Positions 34,040 through 42,058 of a stretch of DNA of 43,624 bases are shown in pieces (within the stretch, counting starts at the first letter, position 1; each line of letters begins with the position of its first letter). Made by a program: the position numbers and the translations under genes. The stretch lies in the NCBI GenBank assembly GCA_030526485.1, contig JAUNCS010000013.1, positions 1 to 43,624 of the forward strand, written 5' to 3'. The notes below the pieces were generated by a model. The model was not told the origin of the DNA and did not search any database. It worked only from the letters and a program-made list of their open reading frames with translations. The stretch comes from Erysipelotrichaceae bacterium (GTDB lineage Bacteria; Bacillota_I; Bacilli_A; Erysipelotrichales; Erysipelotrichaceae).

Positions 34040-34912
34040 ATGGAAATTCTTATATCGATACTAGCCTTTGTCGTACCCTTAGTACTGATAGTAGGCACCT
34101 TAATATACAAATACCGTAAGGTTAATAAAAAGGTTATGGACATCTACAAAGAACACAAGTTTACCTTTATTGTCTACATCCTATTAAGAACCTTTGTCAT
34201 CTTTACGATGGTCAGACTTATCTTCAACAGAGAATACTACAACGCCTTCTTGTGCTTTGTAACTCTGGTTCTATTAATGGTTCCAGCAGTAATCTCTAAA
34301 AAGATGAACATTCATTTGCCATCACCTTTGGAAATCATTATCTTATTCTTTATTTTTGCAGCGGAAATACTTGGTGAAATTGCCAGTTTCTATACCCTGC
34401 ATCAGGGCTGGGATACCTGGTTACATACCATCAATGGTTTCTTATGTGCAGCCATTGGCTTCTCGCTGGTGCACTTATTGAATGAATATGATCCCAAAAG
34501 ATTCAAACTGTCACCCCTGTATATGACCTTAATGGCCTTCTGTTTCTCAATGACTGTTGCCGTATTATGGGAATTTGGTGAATATACTATGGATCATTAT
34601 TTCCTGTTTGACGCTCAAAAAGACTTTGTAGTCAATCAGTTTGCCTCAGTCTACTTTGATGAAACCGGTCTAAACAACCCAATTGTCTTAAAGAATATCG
34701 TCAATACCACAATAACTCTGGCTGATGGAACTATCTATCAGATACCAGGCTATCTTGATATCGGTATCATCGATACTATCAAAGATATGTTTGTAAACTG
34801 CGTGGGTGCTCTTGTTTTCTGCCTTATTGGCTACTGTTCATTAAGCAGCGATAAGTATAACTTTATCGTTTCCTCACTTGTACCAAAAAGAAAAGACAAG
34901 CATAATAATTAA
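34040..34912 (+). CDS. Polytopic membrane protein resembling the DUF2238 group
   Basis: A 290-residue protein with about eight membrane segments. Charged motifs sit at the ends of helices: GWDTWLHTINGF, ALWEFGEYTMDH (preceded by V) and IDTIKDMFVNCVGALVF. This pattern of Asp/His/Glu in the membrane resembles the DUF2238/YjdF-type family of unknown function; the assignment is by eye. I start it at the ATG at 34040 with AAGGAGAG 6 nt upstream; an earlier in-frame start would put the ribosome site inside the gene. A cold-shock gene follows 14 bp later. Confidence 0.72.
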   Translation: MEILISILAFVVPLVLIVGTLIYKYRKVNKKVMDIYKEHKFTFIVYILLRTFVIFTMVRLIFNREYYNAFLCFVTLVLLMVPAVISKKMNIHLPSPLEIIILFFIFAAEILGEIASFYTLHQGWDTWLHTINGFLCAAIGFSLVHLLNEYDPKRFKLSPLYMTLMAFCFSMTVAVLWEFGEYTMDHYFLFDAQKDFVVNQFASVYFDETGLNNPIVLKNIVNTTITLADGTIYQIPGYLDIGIIDTIKDMFVNCVGALVFCLIGYCSLSSDKYNFIVSSLVPKRKDKHNN

Positions 34913-34926
34913 GGGAGAAAAGAAAA

Positions 34927-35124
34927 ATGACAGGAAAAGTAAAATGGTTTGATAATACCAGAGGCTTTGGCTTTCTGACTGGTGATAATGGCGAAGAAGT
35001 ATTCGTTCACTATTCACAGATTGTATGCGAAGGCTTTAAAACCCTGGTAGAAGATCAGAAAGTCACTTATGAAGTAAATCATAGTGATAGAGGTCTAGAA
35101 GCTATCAACGTAATGCCTAAATAA
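34927..35124 (+). CDS. Cold-shock protein
   Basis: A 65-residue single cold-shock domain, an RNA chaperone. RNP1-like GFGFLTG and RNP2-like VFVHYSQI are intact, and the opening MTGKVKWFDNTRGFGF is standard. GGGAGA precedes the ATG. Unlike many csp genes it has no long 5-prime leader of its own, since the membrane-protein gene ends 14 bp before it, so thermoregulation through an unfolded leader is less likely. Confidence 0.95.
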   Translation: MTGKVKWFDNTRGFGFLTGDNGEEVFVHYSQIVCEGFKTLVEDQKVTYEVNHSDRGLEAINVMPK

Positions 35125-35131
35125 ACATCAC

Positions 35132-35157
35132 GGGAACTTTTAGTTCCCTTTTGTTTT
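35132..35157 (+). terminator. Terminator of the cold-shock gene
   Basis: Stem GGGAACT / AGTTCCC with a 3-nt loop, followed by TTTTGTTTT, 7 nt after the stop. Confidence 0.88.
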
Positions 35158-35183
35158 GTGCTTTAATAATCATCAATAACGAC

Positions 35184-35208
35184 AAATGTGCCCCATAAGG
35201 GCACATTT
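35184..35208 (-). terminator. Terminator of the glpA-like operon
   Basis: 10-bp stem AAATGTGCCC / GGGCACATTT with a 5-nt loop. On the minus strand it begins inside the stop codon of the DUF1667 gene. The T-run after it is poor (TTTGTCGTT). Confidence 0.65.
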
Positions 35209-35566
35209 ATATTTTATTTACATTCTTGGTAGATACAATACCCACACCAGTTCCAGCCACATTTTCAATTAAGACATCACCAATCTTTACCGGGGCTTTA
35301 ACTGCTGTCTTCTTGATAACTTCCATTACCTCAAAGATCTTATGCTTGTTGATGGCTTCCTTACTCTTGCAGGAAACCCTGTTTAGTTCACCATCTATTA
35401 CTTCAATTGAAGAAGTAACAACTCTTACTGGATTAGTAACTTCATTTCTGGCATACTTTTCTCCATTTGGACAGGTATTGCCACTAACCTTAATATCTTC
35501 AGCTACTGTAACCGTCAGGTTACAACCCATTGGACAGCCAATACAAATCATTTCGATATTTTCCAT
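35207..35566 (-). CDS. DUF1667 protein, cysteine-rich partner of the FAD oxidoreductases
   Basis: A 119-residue protein. Cysteines C8, C11, C15 and C32 (CIGCPMGCNL and NTCPNG) look like an Fe-S or zinc site; the rest has no catalytic motif. DUF1667 genes nearly always follow a GlpA-like dehydrogenase and a second FAD oxidoreductase, as here, and are taken to be the small electron-transfer subunit. Its ATG overlaps the stop of the FAD oxidoreductase by 1 bp, so it is translated with it. Confidence 0.88.
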   Translation of the reverse strand: MENIEMICIGCPMGCNLTVTVAEDIKVSGNTCPNGEKYARNEVTNPVRVVTSSIEVIDGELNRVSCKSKEAINKHKIFEVMEVIKKTAVKAPVKIGDVLIENVAGTGVGIVSTKNVNKI

Positions 35567-36819
35567 TATTCACCATCCCTTAAAGACAATACAATCTTAT
35601 CTGCATCTACCAAATCCTTCTTATTGATAAAGATTTGTTCCATTTCACCCGGTGCCAGAACCTTCTTCTTAAGACTTGAGATTTCCTTATCATTTACTTT
35701 CAGAACTATACGCTTATTCTTGTAGACATTAGCTACTCTAAAGCGAACAACGATTCTATCACTCATATTATTAATATCCAGCATCTGTGGAACAGTATAA
35801 CGAATGCCGCCCTCGGTTTTAATTTCAATCAGCGAAGAACTTTCTCTATTATGCAAAAGATATTCAGCTGCATATTCACCAGCCAGTTTGGCCTCACTTG
35901 ATACATAGTCAACCAAGTCATGAACATGCAAGACATTGCCACAGGCAAAAATACCCGGAATCGATGTTTCAAGATTATCCTTAACAATAGGACCACTTGT
36001 AATATTGGATAACTTAACAGAAGCCTTCTTGCTTAATTCATTTTCTGGTAACAGTCCGACTGATAACAGTAAGGTGTCACACTTGTATTCTTTTTCTGTT
36101 CCTTTAATGACCTGTCTTTTCTCATCGACTTCTCCAATCACAACCCCTTCAAGTCTATCCTTGCCTTTAATATCAATCACGGTATGGCTTAATAGTAAAG
36201 GAATATCAAAGTCATTTAAACACTGGACTATATTTCTTTTTAAGCCACCAGAATAAGGCATCAGTTCAGCCACACAATTTACATGTGCGCCTTCCAGTGT
36301 CATTCTTCGAGCCATGATTAAACCAATATCACCAGAACCCAGAATTACTACTTCCTTACCTGGCAGATAGCCATCAATATTGATGAGTTTTTGGGCTGTA
36401 CCAGCTGAATAAATACCAGCTGGTCTAAAGCCCGGAATATTTAAGGCACCCCTTGGTCTTTCACGACAGCCCATAGCCAGGATAATTGCTTTAGCTTCAA
36501 TGATATTTAAACCCTCATCCTTAGAGACATAAGTCACCTGTTTATCTTTATTTATATCGATAACCATGGAATTGAGTTTATATTCAATTTCACTTTCAAT
36601 GACTTTATCAATATATCTTTGGGCATATTCGGGTCCTGTCAGTTCTTCTTTAAAGGTATGTAAACCAAAACCATTATGAATACACTGGTTTAAGATACCA
36701 CCCAGTCTTTCATCTCTTTCTAAAATTAGTATCGAATCAATTCCCTTTTCTTTTAAAGAAAGAGCGCTGGCCAGACCTGCTGGACCACCACCGATAATTA
36801 ACACATCATACTTTTTCAT
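35566..36819 (-). CDS. FAD/NAD(P)-dependent oxidoreductase (second subunit of the glpA-like unit)
   Basis: A 417-residue flavoprotein. It has the N-terminal FAD-binding GGGPAGLASALSLKEKG, a second dinucleotide motif GSGDIGLIMARRM in the middle, and the C-terminal GIFACGNVLHVHDLVD that contacts the flavin. No CxxC redox pair. It pairs with the upstream GlpA-like protein and the downstream DUF1667 protein; together they could oxidise glycerol-3-phosphate and pass electrons on. The precise acceptor is unknown. Overlaps the glpA-like gene by 14 bp. Confidence 0.9.
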   Translation of the reverse strand: MKKYDVLIIGGGPAGLASALSLKEKGIDSILILERDERLGGILNQCIHNGFGLHTFKEELTGPEYAQRYIDKVIESEIEYKLNSMVIDINKDKQVTYVSKDEGLNIIEAKAIILAMGCRERPRGALNIPGFRPAGIYSAGTAQKLINIDGYLPGKEVVILGSGDIGLIMARRMTLEGAHVNCVAELMPYSGGLKRNIVQCLNDFDIPLLLSHTVIDIKGKDRLEGVVIGEVDEKRQVIKGTEKEYKCDTLLLSVGLLPENELSKKASVKLSNITSGPIVKDNLETSIPGIFACGNVLHVHDLVDYVSSEAKLAGEYAAEYLLHNRESSSLIEIKTEGGIRYTVPQMLDINNMSDRIVVRFRVANVYKNKRIVLKVNDKEISSLKKKVLAPGEMEQIFINKKDLVDADKIVLSLRDGE

Positions 36820-38230
36820 AAAGCCTTCTTTCCAGTAACTTACTCTTGGAATTATTCTTATTTATTTCTAAGATATCGACATTTAATTCTCTGGCTAATA
36901 TTTCCATGACCTTAGGCATGCAGAAACCACCCTGACATCTACCCATACCTGCTCTTACTCTTCTTTTAATCGCATCTAAAGAAGTAGCTCTTAAAGGTCT
37001 GTTGATCACATCGACAATCTCGCCTTCGGATATTTCTTCACATCGACAGATGATATTGCCGTATAAAGGATTTTCCCTAATCAGCTTGGCTCTTTCATTT
37101 ATATCCATATCTGCTAAACGCTTAAAATCTTCACGTTTATTAGCATAATTATCATTTCTTGATGGCTTTAAATCATTTACTATCATTTCGCTAATCATTT
37201 CCGCTATCGCTGGCGCACTTGATAAACCCGGTGACTCAATGCCAATAGCTTCATAGTAATTATTATCTAAAGAACGAATGATAAAGTCCTTGTTTTGTGG
37301 TCTCGATCTAAGACCTGAGAAAGAAGTGATGACCTTATTCATTGGGATATTATCAACTGATAATTTGCCTTTTTGAATAATCATATTCAAGTCTTCCTTG
37401 GTAGTAGCTGTAAACTCCTTATCTTCAATATCGGTAGCACTAGGACCTACTAAAAGATTGCCATGGACTGTTGGCGTTACCAGGACACCCTTACCTAAGG
37501 CTGTAGGCAACTGAAATAAAGTATGAGATACAAGGTTACCTATTTCCTTATCAAAGAGACAATAGTCACCCTTTCTTGGTGTCAGCTTTAAGTCATCATT
37601 GAATAATAAATTATGTATTTTATCGCCATATAGTCCAGCTGCATTAACGATACATTTAGACTGATATTCATTATTGATTAAATAGTAATCATCTACTCTT
37701 TCAATAGTCTTAACTTCCGTATTCAGCTTAATTTCTGAGCCATTTAAGATGGCATTCTCGGCGAAGGCAATTGTCATATCAAATGGACAGACAATGGCAG
37801 CTGTAGGGGCGTATAAGGCCGCTACAACATCTTTTGACAGATGTGGCTCTAATTCCCTTGCCCTGTCGCCATCAATGATTTCCAGGTCTTTAACGCCATT
37901 ATTTACGCCACGTTCATAAAGTTCCTTTAAACCATCAATCTGTTCTTCATCAAAACAAAGAACCATTGAACCATTATTAAGATAAGAGAAATGCAAGTCT
38001 TCACTTAACTGTTTAATTAATTCCGCACCCCTGACATTCAGCTTAGCCTTTAAAGTACCATTCTTCGCATCAAAACCCGCATGAATAATGGCACTGTTAG
38101 CCTTGGAAGTACCGGAACAGACATCCTCTTCCTTTTCCAGCAAAAGGGTCTTCAACTGGTATTTAGAAAGTTCGTTTAAAATGGCGCAACCAGTTACACC
38201 ACCACCTATTATTATTACGTCGTACATCAT
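36806..38230 (-). CDS. GlpA-like glycerol-3-phosphate dehydrogenase with BFD-type [2Fe-2S] domain
   Basis: A 474-residue FAD protein: N-terminal YDVIIIGGGVTGCAIL dinucleotide fold, DAO-type catalytic domain (to about 370) and a C-terminal BFD-like domain with CRC...GRCQGGFC, a [2Fe-2S] cluster site. It probably oxidises sn-glycerol-3-phosphate to DHAP under anaerobic conditions. Start: I take the ATG at 38230 (MMYDVIII); no Shine-Dalgarno is present and a longer reading would run into the divergent cca gene. Overlaps the next gene by 14 bp. No glycerol kinase or facilitator is in the window. Confidence 0.88.
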   Translation of the reverse strand: MMYDVIIIGGGVTGCAILNELSKYQLKTLLLEKEEDVCSGTSKANSAIIHAGFDAKNGTLKAKLNVRGAELIKQLSEDLHFSYLNNGSMVLCFDEEQIDGLKELYERGVNNGVKDLEIIDGDRARELEPHLSKDVVAALYAPTAAIVCPFDMTIAFAENAILNGSEIKLNTEVKTIERVDDYYLINNEYQSKCIVNAAGLYGDKIHNLLFNDDLKLTPRKGDYCLFDKEIGNLVSHTLFQLPTALGKGVLVTPTVHGNLLVGPSATDIEDKEFTATTKEDLNMIIQKGKLSVDNIPMNKVITSFSGLRSRPQNKDFIIRSLDNNYYEAIGIESPGLSSAPAIAEMISEMIVNDLKPSRNDNYANKREDFKRLADMDINERAKLIRENPLYGNIICRCEEISEGEIVDVINRPLRATSLDAIKRRVRAGMGRCQGGFCMPKVMEILARELNVDILEINKNNSKSKLLERRLYEKV

Positions 38231-38239
38231 TAAGTTCAT

Positions 38240-38248
38240 TTTATAATA
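38240..38248. promoter_or_regulatory. Shared -10 region of cca (plus) and the glpA-like gene (minus)
   Basis: TATAAT on the plus strand (38242-38247) ends 8 nt before the cca ATG. The same bases read TATTAT/TATAAA on the minus strand, 9-12 nt before the glpA-like ATG. Neither gene has a Shine-Dalgarno, and the intergenic space is only 25 bp. The -35 elements are weak on both sides. Confidence 0.45.
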
Positions 38249-38255
38249 TTTAAAG

Positions 38256-39380
38256 ATGAATGAAATAGTTCCTGCAGTATATACTGCCCTAAAAATCTTT
38301 AAAGACAACGGAATGGAAGGCTATCTGGTTGGTGGCGCCGTCAGAAGCTATCTTTTAGGTACTGAAATAAAAGACTACGATATCACTACCAATGCCCCAC
38401 CTGTCACCACCAAAAGACTGTTTGCCAATTATCCCTTATATACCATTGGTGAAAAACATGGCACCGTGGTCGTAACTATTGATGGCGTTAAGATTGATAT
38501 CACTACTTATCGAAGTGATGTGGAATATATCGATCACCGTCATCCCAAGGAAGTAGTCTTCTCCGATAATTTATTGGAAGATTTAAAAAGAAGAGACTTT
38601 ACCATCAATGCCCTGTGTCTGAATATAGACAATAAGTTAATCGATGAATTTAATGGTCTTGAAGACCTAAATAATAAAATCATCAGAGCTATTGGTGACC
38701 CTAATACCCGATTCTATGAAGACGCCTTAAGAATACTAAGAGCCCTGCGCTTTTCTTCAAGACTGAACTTCACCATTGAAGAAAAAACCAAGGAAGCGAT
38801 GTTTAAGAATAAACATCTTTTAGAATATATTTCCAATGAAAGAAAAAAAGAAGAACTCTTATATATCCTGGCTACCAAGAACAGATATCAGACCATTAAT
38901 GAATACTTATCCATTTTCAATACCTTCATTCCTTTTAAAGAAACTGATAAAAAGATTGATGACTTCTCCAATGAATACTATGCCTTATCTTATCTTTTAA
39001 GCAGTTGTGAAAAAGTAAATCTTAAAGAACTGAAGTTTTCCAGAAATGAAATCTTCTTAATTGAAGCTTTAATTGAAGCTACAAATACCGACTTAAAAAA
39101 TGATTACAACTTCATTTCTCTTTTAAGTGATCCTTTAGCCAAAGATATTCTTACTTATTTAGAGGAACTATATGACATTGATTACCATAAGCGTTATAAG
39201 CTTTTAAGTGAATATATTATCACTATCGATGACTTGACCATCAGTGGTAATGACCTGATAAATATGGGCTACAGTGGCAAACATATTGGGGAAATCAAGA
39301 AAGAACTATTGGAAAAGATACATCGAAAAGAGCTTAGAAACGACCATAGCAGCCTTCTTAAGTATCTGGAAACAAAATGA
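38256..39380 (+). CDS. cca: CCA tRNA nucleotidyltransferase
   Basis: A 374-residue class II enzyme that adds or repairs the 3-prime CCA end of tRNAs. GGAVRSYLLG and KDYDITTNAPP (metal Asp pair) near the N-terminus, RRDFTINALCLN, and an RILRALRFSSRL neck motif are visible; the C-terminal region is helical and less conserved. Length is in the usual 370-400 range. The start has TATAAT 8 nt before it and no Shine-Dalgarno. It is directly followed by two tRNA-dependent FemX-like ligases and a tRNA gene. Confidence 0.95.
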   Translation: MNEIVPAVYTALKIFKDNGMEGYLVGGAVRSYLLGTEIKDYDITTNAPPVTTKRLFANYPLYTIGEKHGTVVVTIDGVKIDITTYRSDVEYIDHRHPKEVVFSDNLLEDLKRRDFTINALCLNIDNKLIDEFNGLEDLNNKIIRAIGDPNTRFYEDALRILRALRFSSRLNFTIEEKTKEAMFKNKHLLEYISNERKKEELLYILATKNRYQTINEYLSIFNTFIPFKETDKKIDDFSNEYYALSYLLSSCEKVNLKELKFSRNEIFLIEALIEATNTDLKNDYNFISLLSDPLAKDILTYLEELYDIDYHKRYKLLSEYIITIDDLTISGNDLINMGYSGKHIGEIKKELLEKIHRKELRNDHSSLLKYLETK

Positions 39381-39386
39381 TATAAT
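39381..39386 (+). promoter_or_regulatory. -10 box (TATAAT) of femX1, leaderless-type spacing
   Basis: TATAAT begins right after the cca stop and ends 7 nt before the ATG at 39394; a weak -35 TTAAGT sits exactly 17 nt upstream. No Shine-Dalgarno. Confidence 0.5.
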
Positions 39387-39393
39387 CTTACAG

Positions 39394-40659
39394 ATGGAAC
39401 TTAGAAATATTAGTGATAAAGTAATGGATGACTTTGTCGAAACAAGCGACAAGTCACATTTTATGCAGACCAGTGCCTGGGGTGATGTCTCTAAAAATAG
39501 AGGCTACATCATTCATCAGCTTGGTTTATACAACAATGAACAACTATTAGGAACAGCCCTTCTTTTAGAAAAGAAGGTTTTAATGTATTCAACATTCTAT
39601 TGTCCAAGAGGCTTCATTCTGGACTTTAAAAATAAAGAACTGATTAAAGAAATGCTTAAACAGCTAAAAGACTACTGTTATAAACATAATGGTCTTTATT
39701 TAAAAATTAATCCAGATCTGATCATTGCCAAGCTGGATGATGAATGTAATCGTAAAGAAACAGATGAAGGCAACTTTGAACTGATTGAATTCTTTAAGGA
39801 AAATGGTGGCAGCTTTAGAGGCTTTACTACTACTTTCTCCGAATCAAGTGCTCCACGCTTTACCTTTAGAGTAAATGTTGAAAGAAGCGAAGAAGAAATC
39901 TTTAATGGTTTACATAACACTACCAGAAAGATTCTAAAAGACAAGAATCCTTATAAAGTAAGCATTACCAAGAATGATCCTAATGCCCTGGAAGACTTCT
40001 ATCAGGTCATGAAAGAAACTTCTATTCGAAAGAAGATGTATATTGAACCATATACTTACTTTGAAAACTTCTATAAGGAACTGGCCAATAAAGATGAAGC
40101 TGATATCTATGTAGCTTCAATCAATACCAATGAGTTAAAAGAAATCTTCAATAATAAACTGGCTAATGTCGATAAAGAAATTGAAGATGTAAATAAAAGA
40201 CCTGATGGCCCTAAAAAAGAAAACAAACTAAAAGATCTTGATCAGAAAAGAAACAAGGTCTTAAAACTTAAAAAAGAAGTTGATGAATTAAAGAAAGAAA
40301 GAATTGTTCTTTCATCAATTATTACTGCCAGGTTTGGTGATAAGGTCTGGACTATTCATGGTGGCAATTCTGATGAACTATTATTCTTAAATGCCAACTA
40401 TGAACTTTACTACCACATCTTATTAGATTCAAAAGCCAATGGCTATAAGCTGGTAGACTTCTATGGGTCTGAAGGTAAGGTTGATAAGTCTTCCCAGATT
40501 TATGGCATCTATTTATTCAAGCTGAGATTTGGTGGTGACTTCGATGAATTCATTGGCGAATTTGACTTTATCTATCGCCCATTCATGAATTCTTTAATTA
40601 CTACTTTATTAAAGAGCAGAAGAAAGATTAAATATCTATTATCCGTTAAAAGAAAATGA
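39394..40659 (+). CDS. FemA/B/X-type peptidoglycan bridge aminoacyltransferase 1
   Basis: A 421-residue GNAT-pair protein of the FemABX family. It transfers an amino acid from aminoacyl-tRNA to the side chain of the lipid II stem peptide. Markers are QTSAWGDVSKNRGY at the start, YCPRGF, TTRKILKDKNPY, and DFYGSEGKVDKSSQIYGIYLFKLRFGG near the end. A coiled-coil arm (about 275-320, Lys/Glu/Leu-rich) is inserted, as in FemA and MurM. I start at the ATG at 39394; an earlier reading overlaps cca by more than 100 bp without homology. Overlaps femX2 by 4 bp. Confidence 0.9.
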   Translation: MELRNISDKVMDDFVETSDKSHFMQTSAWGDVSKNRGYIIHQLGLYNNEQLLGTALLLEKKVLMYSTFYCPRGFILDFKNKELIKEMLKQLKDYCYKHNGLYLKINPDLIIAKLDDECNRKETDEGNFELIEFFKENGGSFRGFTTTFSESSAPRFTFRVNVERSEEEIFNGLHNTTRKILKDKNPYKVSITKNDPNALEDFYQVMKETSIRKKMYIEPYTYFENFYKELANKDEADIYVASINTNELKEIFNNKLANVDKEIEDVNKRPDGPKKENKLKDLDQKRNKVLKLKKEVDELKKERIVLSSIITARFGDKVWTIHGGNSDELLFLNANYELYYHILLDSKANGYKLVDFYGSEGKVDKSSQIYGIYLFKLRFGGDFDEFIGEFDFIYRPFMNSLITTLLKSRRKIKYLLSVKRK

Positions 40660-41906
40660 TTATTGAAATAAGTAAAGAAGAATTTGATTTTGAAGCCAAG
40701 CTGTTCCCAGACTTAACTTTCTATCAGAGTTCTAACTGGGCCGCTTTAAAATCATACACTGGCTGGAAAGCCCTGTATTTAAAATATCTTGAAAATAACA
40801 GTGTTGAAGGACTGGGCCTTTTCTTATTGAAGAAAATGCCTTTATTAAATGCCTATCTGGCCTATAGTCCTAGAGGCTATTTAATTAACTACGCTGATAT
40901 TGAACAGTTAAAAAACTTCAACAATGAATTATTACCATTCTTAAAAAAGAAAAAAGTCTTCCAGTTAATTATTGATCCCTATGTCTTATTACATGATAGA
41001 GACATCAATGGTGATATTAGAGAAGACTCTTTCGATAATACCTATATTGTCGAAACACTAAAAGAGATTGGTTATCGTCATAATGGCTATAACCTTTACT
41101 ACGAAAATCTGCAGCCCAGATGGCTGTTTAGATTAAATATCAAAGACAAGTCTTTTGAAGAACTGACTAAGGACTTTAAGAAAGAAGCTAAAAGAAGAGC
41201 TTCCAAGAAAGACTTATTCGCTATTAATGTAAGAGAACTAAATAAGGATGAAGTACCGGTCTTTAAGAACCTGATGAATATGACCAGTGTCCGCAAAGGC
41301 TTTATTGATAGACCCCTGGGTTACTATCAGCAGATGTATGATACCTTAGGTAATGGTATCTTACGCTATATGGTAGCGGAAATTGATACCGATAAGTGTA
41401 GAGAAAATATTGAAACGGAAATTGCCAAGGAAGAAGCTAAGCTGGCTAAGCTTGAACTTCATAAAGAACGCAATGAAGGCAAGATTAAGGAAGAACTGGT
41501 TACTATCAATTCTTTAAAGAAAATTGTTGATAAGGTCAATGAATGCCAGAAAGAAAGAGGCAAGATAGTTCCGCTATCGGTAGTATGTCTTTTAACCTAT
41601 GGCAAGGAAGCCATAATGTTGCTGGCGGGAAATGATGAAGACTACCTGCAGCAGTTTAATACTTCCAATATCATCGTCTCTGAACTAATTAAGCTGTGTA
41701 AGGAAGAAGGTTATTCGTATTACAACTTCTATGGCATCACTGGTAACTTTGATCCAAAGAATGAGCACTATGGCTTATACACTTACAAGAAGCAGTATGG
41801 TGGTGAAGTAGTAGAACTGATTGGTCAGTTTGAATATACAGTAAACAGTTTTGTTAAGTCACTGTACGATAAGATGTTAAAGGTCTACAAACTCACTAAG
41901 AGGTAG
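40656..41906 (+). CDS. FemA/B/X-type peptidoglycan bridge aminoacyltransferase 2
   Basis: A 416-residue paralog of the preceding gene with the same plan: QSSNWAALKSYTGWKALYL, AYSPRGYLINY, a Lys-rich central helix pair, a coiled-coil insert (about 245-300) and YYNFYGITGNFDPKNEHYGLY with KKQYGGEVVELIG near the end. Two tandem Fem proteins usually mean a bridge of at least two residues added in order. The identity of the amino acids cannot be read from sequence. ATGA overlap with gene 1 and no own Shine-Dalgarno, so translation is coupled. A tRNA-Thr gene begins 6 bp after its stop. Confidence 0.9.
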   Translation: MIIEISKEEFDFEAKLFPDLTFYQSSNWAALKSYTGWKALYLKYLENNSVEGLGLFLLKKMPLLNAYLAYSPRGYLINYADIEQLKNFNNELLPFLKKKKVFQLIIDPYVLLHDRDINGDIREDSFDNTYIVETLKEIGYRHNGYNLYYENLQPRWLFRLNIKDKSFEELTKDFKKEAKRRASKKDLFAINVRELNKDEVPVFKNLMNMTSVRKGFIDRPLGYYQQMYDTLGNGILRYMVAEIDTDKCRENIETEIAKEEAKLAKLELHKERNEGKIKEELVTINSLKKIVDKVNECQKERGKIVPLSVVCLLTYGKEAIMLLAGNDEDYLQQFNTSNIIVSELIKLCKEEGYSYYNFYGITGNFDPKNEHYGLYTYKKQYGGEVVELIGQFEYTVNSFVKSLYDKMLKVYKLTKR

Positions 41907-41912
41907 ATTATA

Positions 41913-41987
41913 GCCGATATAGCACAGGGGTAGTGCAACGCCTTCGTAACGCGTAGGTCGGGGGTTCAAATCCCTCTATCGGCACCA
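41913..41987 (+). tRNA. tRNA-Thr(CGT)
   Basis: Complete cloverleaf with encoded CCA: acceptor GCCGATA / TATCGGC, D-arm GCAC / GTGC with AGGGGTA loop, anticodon loop TTCGTAA (anticodon CGT at 41945-41947, reading ACG), 5-nt variable loop, T-arm GGGGG / CCCTC with loop TTCAAAT, discriminator A. One oddity is a C-C mismatch at the last anticodon-stem pair (positions 31-39, bases 41942 and 41950). It begins 6 bp after femX2 and has its own terminator. Confidence 0.93.
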
Positions 41988-41998
41988 TTTAACGAATT

Positions 41999-42026
41999 AG
42001 AATCTCATAATGAGATTCTTTTTTTA
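41999..42026 (+). terminator. Terminator of the femX-tRNA-Thr unit
   Basis: 10-bp dyad AGAATCTCAT / ATGAGATTCT with a 1-nt centre, followed by T7. It ends both the tRNA and any readthrough from cca-femX. Confidence 0.9.
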
Positions 42027-42033
42027 TAAAGAA

Positions 42034-42058
42034 AAGAGACTATTTCATATAGTCTCTT
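42034..42058 (-). terminator. Terminator of the aldehyde dehydrogenase gene
   Basis: 10-bp stem AAGAGACTAT / ATAGTCTCTT with a 5-nt loop, followed on the minus strand by TTCTTTAT. It starts within the stop codon of the gene. Confidence 0.75.

Noticed and set aside
41913-41987. tRNA-Thr as a non-translating tRNA dedicated to wall synthesis, like the special S. aureus tRNA-Gly
   Set aside because: The D-loop keeps the GG pair and the T-loop is the normal TTCAAAT, so it should bind EF-Tu and work in translation. Only its location remains unusual.
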